Below, in pieces: positions 14,400 through 18,713 of a stretch of DNA of 18,713 bases (position 1 is the first letter of the stretch; each line of letters begins with the position of its first letter). Both the position numbers and the translations under genes were made by a program. The DNA is taken from contig CAAFNI010000055.1 in the NCBI GenBank assembly GCA_900764215.1, positions 1 to 18,713 on the forward strand. Reading direction: 5' to 3'. This DNA is from an uncultured Sutterella sp. Its GTDB lineage: Bacteria > Pseudomonadota > Gammaproteobacteria > Burkholderiales > Burkholderiaceae_F. The notes beneath the pieces were generated by a model that searched no databases, had not been told where the DNA came from, and saw nothing but the letters and a program-made list of their open reading frames with translations.

Positions 14400-15170
14400 A
14401 TGTCCACGGCTGAGCATCTTCTCTACGAATTCCCCTGCAATGAGAAAATCCGCACGTACCTCCGGCTGGAGGTGCTCTTTCAGCGCTTTGACTGGTTCTG
14501 CGAGCAAACGAGCGCCATCGCGCATCAGGCCTGCATTTCTGCGCTTTTCGACCTATTGGATGCAACCGCACGATCCGACTTGCGTCATGAACTCATTCAA
14601 GAGCTTGAGCGGCATCGCCAGCGCCTCATCGCCAAGAACGCCTCGGCCGATCCGGTCATGGCGGCGCATCTCGCCGAGATCGGCTCGGCCATTCAAGCCG
14701 TCTCCGAATCGGTCGGACGCACCACTCAGAGCGTTCGAGAAAACCAGTGGCTTCAAATCATCCGCACCCGCCAGAGCATTGCGGGCGGAACCTGCGAATT
14801 CGATCTGCCGCAGATGCACCTCTGGATGAACATGGCGCCCGAAATCCGCCGCCGCGAGTTGCAGAACTACGTCAGCACGCTTGAGCCCATACGAACGGGC
14901 ACAATGCTCCTTCTTCGCATCTTCCGAGCCAACTCGCACTGCCAGAATCTCACAGCCTCCAACGGCACGTACCAATTTCCCATGAACCGCAATCAGAATT
15001 GCGCCCTCGTGCAAATCTGGCTTCCCTCAGACAGCACCGTCGTCCCCGAAGTGAGCGCCAACAAATACATGCTCTGGATCCGCTTCTCTCGACCGGATGA
15101 AAACCACAAGCTTCATCTCGTCCGAGAAGAGAACATCCCGTTCCGTCTCGGACTTTGCACGCCCTCCTGA
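14400..15170 (+). CDS. zapD: ZapD, FtsZ-ring stabilising protein
   Basis: A 256-residue ZapD (YacF/DUF1342 family) protein that cross-links FtsZ filaments at the division site. It begins with the typical LLYEFPCNEKIRTYLRLEVLF, and the family stretches RTTQSVRENQWLQIIRTRQ-like and GGTCEFDLPQMHLWMN are present. The N-terminal half is helical and the C-terminal half is the beta-rich domain (YMLWIRFSRP). It follows coaE by 71 bp and precedes yacG, the conserved coaE-zapD-yacG order. A TAGAAT box at 14363-14368 could be a local promoter, but no -35 is clear. The Shine-Dalgarno is weak. Confidence 0.95.
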   Translation: MSTAEHLLYEFPCNEKIRTYLRLEVLFQRFDWFCEQTSAIAHQACISALFDLLDATARSDLRHELIQELERHRQRLIAKNASADPVMAAHLAEIGSAIQAVSESVGRTTQSVRENQWLQIIRTRQSIAGGTCEFDLPQMHLWMNMAPEIRRRELQNYVSTLEPIRTGTMLLLRIFRANSHCQNLTASNGTYQFPMNRNQNCALVQIWLPSDSTVVPEVSANKYMLWIRFSRPDENHKLHLVREENIPFRLGLCTPS

Positions 15171-15185
15171 GCAAAGAGGCAATGC

Positions 15186-15482
15186 ATGCCGGCCCACTCT
15201 GATCAGCCGATGCAGATCACCGTTACAGATCACACCCAACTCAAAATGAAAGTCAAGTGTCCCACCTGCGGCCAGGAGATCGAATACTCCTCCGCCAACC
15301 CCTGGCGTCCCTTTTGTTCCGAACGCTGCAAGCTCATTGATCTTGGAGAATGGGCCTCGGACGGATATGTGATTGAAGGCGATCCGGGCTCGGCAGACCG
15401 CATGACGCCCGAAGAGCTTGAAAGCGTTGCCCGCCACACCGTCGAGCTCGAGGAGCGCAAAGGCAGCCGACGTCGCCGCTGA
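15186..15482 (+). CDS. yacG: YacG, zinc-binding DNA gyrase inhibitor family
   Basis: A 98-residue protein with the C4 zinc finger of YacG: C25, C28, C44 and C48, spacing C-x2-C-x15-C-x3-C as in E. coli, in the context CPTCGQ and PFCSERCKLIDLG. In E. coli YacG binds GyrB and inhibits gyrase. This one is longer than the usual 60-70 residues, with about 20 extra N-terminal residues and a charged tail ending in GSRRRR. The ATG at 15186 is supported by a strong AAAGAGG site 6 bases upstream; the internal ATG at 15246 has none. Confidence 0.93.
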   Translation: MPAHSDQPMQITVTDHTQLKMKVKCPTCGQEIEYSSANPWRPFCSERCKLIDLGEWASDGYVIEGDPGSADRMTPEELESVARHTVELEERKGSRRRR

Positions 15483-15513
15483 TTCAAATGCCCGTCAAGG
15501 CGTCCGTCAACAA

Positions 15514-15538
15514 AAAAGCCGGTTTCTCACCGGCTTTT
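15514..15538. terminator. Bidirectional terminator between yacG and mutT
   Basis: A perfect 10-bp stem AAAAGCCGGT/ACCGGCTTTT (15514-15523 with 15529-15538) with a 5-nt loop, an A6 run on the left (T6 for the - strand) and T4 on the right. It serves the convergent coaE-zapD-yacG and mutT transcripts. Confidence 0.92.
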
Positions 15539-15568
15539 GCGCTTTGGAAATCTTCAAAAGTCGCCGAT

Positions 15569-16249
15569 TCAAGGCTTGACGCCGTGCGCGCCGCGATCCT
15601 GCCAAAGACGCAGGTCGCTGGCAGGCACTCCCTCCACATAGGTCGGCAGGCGCGGCTCGCCCCGCCAGAGCGTGGATTCAAAGACTTCCGGCGTGACGAT
15701 CACGAAGTCGAAATCCATGGCGACGGCCTTCATCACATCGTCAAGATTGCCGCAGCGGGCGCCGACGAAGCGATACTTGCGGTCTCGAACAACAGTGGCG
15801 TGAAGCGCATTTTCAGAGAGGGTCAGCACAGCAGTGCTGTCTTCCCAGACGTCGGGAAGGTCAACCCGATTGAGGATGTTCTGATCCACCGGGAGCAGAA
15901 CGCCCGGCGTGCGTTCATTGGCCGCATAAAAGCCGAAATCCTGGCCTTCCCTTGAAAGCGCTTCGCCGAAGAAGTCGCGGGAGCGGCGGAAATGCAGGCG
16001 GACATGCGCATGCTCATAACGATGCTCCTTCACGAACCACGGGAAGGAATCGGCAAGACGGACGCCGAGCTCCTCATCGAGCTCGCGCGCGAGCGCCTGA
16101 TGCACCGTTTCACCTTCCTCAAGCTTGCCGCCCGGGAACTCCCAATATCCGGCCCAGGGCTTGCCCTCCGGGCGGGAAGCGAGAAGCACTCGACCGTCTT
16201 CGCGGATCAGTACGCCGACGGCAACATCTACAACCTTGTCTTCACTCAC
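15569..16249 (-). CDS. mutT: MutT-type Nudix hydrolase with shortened thiamine-phosphate-synthase-like C-terminus
   Basis: A 226-residue protein. Residues 1-130 are MutT: the full Nudix box GX5EX7REUXEEXGU lies at 41-63 (GGKLEEGE then ARELDEELGV), with GYWEFPGGK just before. MutT cleaves 8-oxo-dGTP to keep oxidised guanine out of DNA. Residues about 145-226 resemble the second half of a ThiE/TMP-synthase barrel (FVGARCGNLDDVMKA, DFVIVTPE, RGAHGVKP). In many beta- and gammaproteobacteria MutT is fused to a full domain of this kind, giving about 310 residues; here about half is missing. Translation starts at GTG 16249 behind an AGAGGAAA site. It follows the ArgJ-like gene by 80 bp. Confidence 0.92.
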   Translation of the reverse strand: MSEDKVVDVAVGVLIREDGRVLLASRPEGKPWAGYWEFPGGKLEEGETVHQALARELDEELGVRLADSFPWFVKEHRYEHAHVRLHFRRSRDFFGEALSREGQDFGFYAANERTPGVLLPVDQNILNRVDLPDVWEDSTAVLTLSENALHATVVRDRKYRFVGARCGNLDDVMKAVAMDFDFVIVTPEVFESTLWRGEPRLPTYVEGVPASDLRLWQDRGAHGVKP

Positions 16250-16329
16250 GATGCTTTTCCTCTATCTTTCTATTGGCCCCGCTGACGAGGCGCGCACAGA
16301 AAATCTTACCGCTTTTGCGGAATGCTTCG

Positions 16330-17400
16330 CTACACGCAAAATGTCGTAGACAAATTGCCCCGAGCCATGGAAAGTACAATTGTCGTTCGGCCCCTCCGCA
16401 GATCCCCAAGCGTCCGATCCGACAAGAGCGAAAGCGCGTCGGCGTCTTCTCCGCACCGCATGGCGAACCCCGACGCATCCAATCCGGGCAGAGCGCTCCT
16501 CTCAAGCGCCCCACGCAGAACGAGCGAAGCTTCGCGAGGCGTGCGGGCAGCCCTGAGCCACATTCCGGCCTGCGTGAAGGCCGAGATCAAATGATCCGCC
16601 TCCCTCTCGTCGCGCACGCCTTCAATCCGCACGCGCACGGTTTTCCCGAGCTCTGCGGCCCAGACTCGAGAAATCCCCTCCAGCGTCAGTTCAATCGCTT
16701 TGGCCAGCATTTCAGCACCAGGCTCCGACATGGACGAAAGCGGCCTGCCGACCGACGGCGACGCGATCACCACCGCATCCGAGGCCGACAGCACGCCCGC
16801 CGCCCTGAGCCACGAGAACAGCGGCTGCGCCGCCCCGTCGGCGATCGCCCGAAGGAGCTCCATGCGCACGGGAACATCCGTCGAGAGGAGCACCACGCGG
16901 TTTTCAGTCGGCGCCGCCCCCCCGCTCGCAAGCGCGCCCGCCCTCATCATTCCCTCCGGCGTCATGACGGGCACCACAAGCCCCGTCCAGCCGTCCGGCA
17001 GCAGAGCCTTCGCACTCAAGCGCCGCCAGGCTTGCACGCATCGATCCGCGAGCGGGCCAACGGGCACGAGTTCGCGCCGCGTTCCCTGAAGCAAAAAGGC
17101 GAGCGCATCTGCGGGAAGTTCAAGCCGTCTGAGCATCTCGTGCCTGAGAGCACTGAGACCGGCATCCGACAGGCCGTCCGCCCCGAACATGGGCTGCCCG
17201 CGGCTCATCAGCACGCAGCTCGGCCGGCTTCCTGCGAGTTTGCCGATTCTCAGCGCCTGCGCCGTTCCGTCCGCAAGCGCCGCTTCCGGCAACGACGCAA
17301 CCGCCCCCATTGCCCCAGGCACCGCAGCGGCCGCTGCGGCGCCGTCCGGACTAAACCCCAGCAGAAGGCCGGGCAACGAAATCGTTCTGTCGGATTCCAT
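16330..17400 (-). CDS. ArgJ-like protein lacking the ArgJ active-site motifs (probable pseudoenzyme)
   Basis: A 356-residue, Ala/Leu-rich protein. By eye it runs parallel to ArgJ (glutamate N-acetyltransferase): GAMGAVASLPEAAL (29-42) at the family's GAVFTxNRxxAAP; VLMSRGQPMFGADG (63-76) at VINTGNANAGTG; VVLLSTDVPV (169-178) at MLGFLATDA; VRVRIEGVRDEREA (255-268) at the TVxVxGAxDExEA strand; and TIVLSMARG (340-348) near the end. Yet the key motifs are gone: NTGNANAGTG, the KGxGMIxPNMATML self-cleavage site (the Thr position falls on Asn167), TVDGDTSTND and DGEGATKF. The last 14 or so residues are also missing. ArgJ is about 405 residues. A good GGAGAG ribosome-binding site, an intact frame and the argJ position between secA and mutT argue that it is a maintained gene. 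Its function is unknown. Confidence 0.72.
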   Translation of the reverse strand: MESDRTISLPGLLLGFSPDGAAAAAAVPGAMGAVASLPEAALADGTAQALRIGKLAGSRPSCVLMSRGQPMFGADGLSDAGLSALRHEMLRRLELPADALAFLLQGTRRELVPVGPLADRCVQAWRRLSAKALLPDGWTGLVVPVMTPEGMMRAGALASGGAAPTENRVVLLSTDVPVRMELLRAIADGAAQPLFSWLRAAGVLSASDAVVIASPSVGRPLSSMSEPGAEMLAKAIELTLEGISRVWAAELGKTVRVRIEGVRDEREADHLISAFTQAGMWLRAARTPREASLVLRGALERSALPGLDASGFAMRCGEDADALSLLSDRTLGDLRRGRTTIVLSMARGNLSTTFCV

Positions 17401-17453
17401 CAGCTGCTCTCCATCAATCCCTGTTCCTCAACCGTCCCTGAAGCGCGCATGGA

Positions 17454-17487
17454 AAAGCCCGCCTCCACTTGTGCGAAGACGGGCTTT
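17454..17487 (-). terminator. Probable terminator after secA
   Basis: A 13-bp stem with two G-U pairs on the - strand (17454-17466 with 17475-17487), an 8-nt loop, and a short T4 run beyond it. It begins 30 bp after the secA stop and sits upstream of the ArgJ-like gene. The short T-run suggests partial termination. Confidence 0.6.
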
Positions 17488-17517
17488 GCAACCTTCGGCC
17501 GCGGTTGACGCGCCTCC

Positions 17518-18713
17518 TTAGGCGAGACGGCCGTGGCAGTCCTTGAAGCGGCGGCCGGAGCCGCACGGGCACGGATCATTGCGGCCGACATGCGCAAAGA
17601 GCGCGGGATCGAGCTCCTCCTTTGGCATGTTTTCGAGTGCGCTGCCCGTCGCTTCTGCGGGTGCGGGCTCCTCGGTGGGCTGCGGCTGAGCGGCCTCTTC
17701 GGCGGGCTTCACATTGATCTGAACCTGCATGAGCACGCGCACGAGGGTCTCGCGGATCTGGTCTAGAAGCTGCTCGAACATGTTGAAGGCTTCGCGCTTG
17801 TACTCCTGCTTGGGCTGCTTTTGAGCATAGCCGCGCAGATAGATGCCCTGACGCAGGGCTTCGAGCGCCGAAATGTGCTGGCGCCACAGCTGGTCGAGAA
17901 TCTGCAGCAGAATGGATCGCGCAAAGCTCGTGAACGCTTCGTGGCCGACCATCGCCTCCTTCTCTGCATACTGGGCTTCAGCCTGCTTGAGAAGCGCCTC
18001 AAGCAGATCTTCGTCCGTGAACTGTTCGTTCGAATCAAGAAGCTTCTTGAAGTCGATCACAATGCCGAACTCGCCAGCGAGCTTCGTCTGCAGGCCGTCG
18101 AGATCCCACTGCTCCTCAACGGTCTCGGCCGGAACATAGGCGCGGAAGAGATCCGTGAAGAGACCTTCTCGAAGATTCTTGACGAGTTCGGAGATGTCGT
18201 CGCTCTCAAGAATCTGATTGCGCAGGCCGTAGATTTCATGGCGCTGATCGTTTTGAACGTCGTCGAACTCCAGCAGCTGCTTGCGGATGTCGTAGTTGCG
18301 GCCTTCGACCTTGCGCTGCGCGGACTCGATCATGCGGGTGAGCATCTTGGACTCGATGGCCTCGCCTTCCTCAAGACGGAGCTTGTCGGCAATGGCGCGC
18401 ATGCGGTCGCCGCCGAAGATGCGCAGTAGCTGATCCTCCATCGAGAGGTAGAAGCAGGAGCTGCCCGGGTCGCCCTGGCGGCCGGCACGGCCGCGGAGCT
18501 GATTGTCGATGCGGCGGGATTCGTGGCGTTCGGAGCCGATGATGCGCAGGCCCCCGGCCTCCACGACAATGTCGTGAAGCTTCTGCCACTCGGCCTTGAC
18601 CTCGGCGATTTTAGCCTCGCGCTCCTCTTCGGAGAGCGTCTCGTCGGCTCGGATGGCGTCGACGGCCTTGTTGATGCCGCCGCCGAGCCCGATGGCGGTG
18701 CCTCGGCCCGCCA
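17518..18713 (-). CDS. secA: SecA preprotein translocase ATPase, C-terminal part (5' end outside window)
   Basis: About 397 C-terminal residues, open to the window edge; the ORF beginning at 18564 is only an internal GTG. SecA drives secretory proteins through SecYEG. Visible are the second helicase-like ATPase domain (AGGLRIIGSERHESRRIDNQ, LRGRAGRQGDPGS), the helical scaffold and wing region (KVEGRNYDIRKQLLEFDDV), and the C-terminal linker. The last part is the zinc-binding, SecB-binding tail CPCGSGRRFKDCHG. The motif usually written AGRGTDIVLGGN reads AGRGTAIGLGGG, with Ala for the conserved Asp. A usual GSSRFYLS reads GSSCFYLS. It is the first visible gene of the - strand group that continues to the ArgJ-like gene and mutT. 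Confidence 0.97.
   Translation of the reverse strand, partial: AGRGTAIGLGGGINKAVDAIRADETLSEEEREAKIAEVKAEWQKLHDIVVEAGGLRIIGSERHESRRIDNQLRGRAGRQGDPGSSCFYLSMEDQLLRIFGGDRMRAIADKLRLEEGEAIESKMLTRMIESAQRKVEGRNYDIRKQLLEFDDVQNDQRHEIYGLRNQILESDDISELVKNLREGLFTDLFRAYVPAETVEEQWDLDGLQTKLAGEFGIVIDFKKLLDSNEQFTDEDLLEALLKQAEAQYAEKEAMVGHEAFTSFARSILLQILDQLWRQHISALEALRQGIYLRGYAQKQPKQEYKREAFNMFEQLLDQIRETLVRVLMQVQINVKPAEEAAQPQPTEEPAPAEATGSALENMPKEELDPALFAHVGRNDPCPCGSGRRFKDCHGRLA

Noticed and set aside
15952..17508. A 518-codon + frame over mutT and the ArgJ-like gene
   Set aside because: Composition is extremely Arg/Pro/His-rich, as in GC-driven shadows, with no domain. The - strand genes have ribosome-binding sites and family motifs.

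Overview
The window is about 18.7 kb of GC-rich, densely coding chromosomal DNA from a betaproteobacterium, most likely Burkholderiales. A Sutterella-like lineage is my best guess from protein style and compactness, but this is inference and not proven. Nearly everything is housekeeping. No phage, transposon, CRISPR array or classical defence system was seen.

Left part (1-3620), + strand: the 3' end of an unidentified membrane-protein gene, then ybgC-tolQ-tolR-tolA. These encode the energised inner-membrane part of the Tol-Pal envelope system. The usual tolB and pal do not follow: tolA ends at a perfect 17-bp stem terminator that faces the convergent proS.

Middle part (3664-13390): this keeps a block that in many betaproteobacteria runs ispB / rplU-rpmA-obgE-proB / proS. 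On the - strand are rplU (L21), rpmA (L27), obgE (ribosome-assembly GTPase), proB (glutamate 5-kinase) and proS (prolyl-tRNA synthetase); ispB (polyprenyl diphosphate synthase) diverges on the + strand. Two unrelated genes sit between obgE and proB: a phosphoethanolamine-transferase-like membrane sulfatase-fold enzyme (+) and an NCS2/AzgA-type purine permease (-). They look like a lineage-specific insertion.

Right part (13405-18713): two identical tRNA-Pro(CGG) genes lie in tandem and end at a strong terminator. Then come coaE-zapD-yacG (+), converging at a bidirectional terminator on a - strand group of secA (5' end outside the window), an ArgJ-like gene and mutT.

The most unusual items are two altered proteins in this right-hand group. 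The gene at 16330-17400 aligns by eye with ArgJ along its length, and the argJ locus is expected there, but every active-site motif I know for ArgJ is gone, including the self-cleavage threonine, so it looks like a preserved pseudoenzyme. The MutT next to it carries a shortened C-terminal half-barrel resembling thiamine-phosphate synthase. SecA also has Ala in place of the very conserved Asp of its GRGTD motif. I found no clear new multi-gene system.
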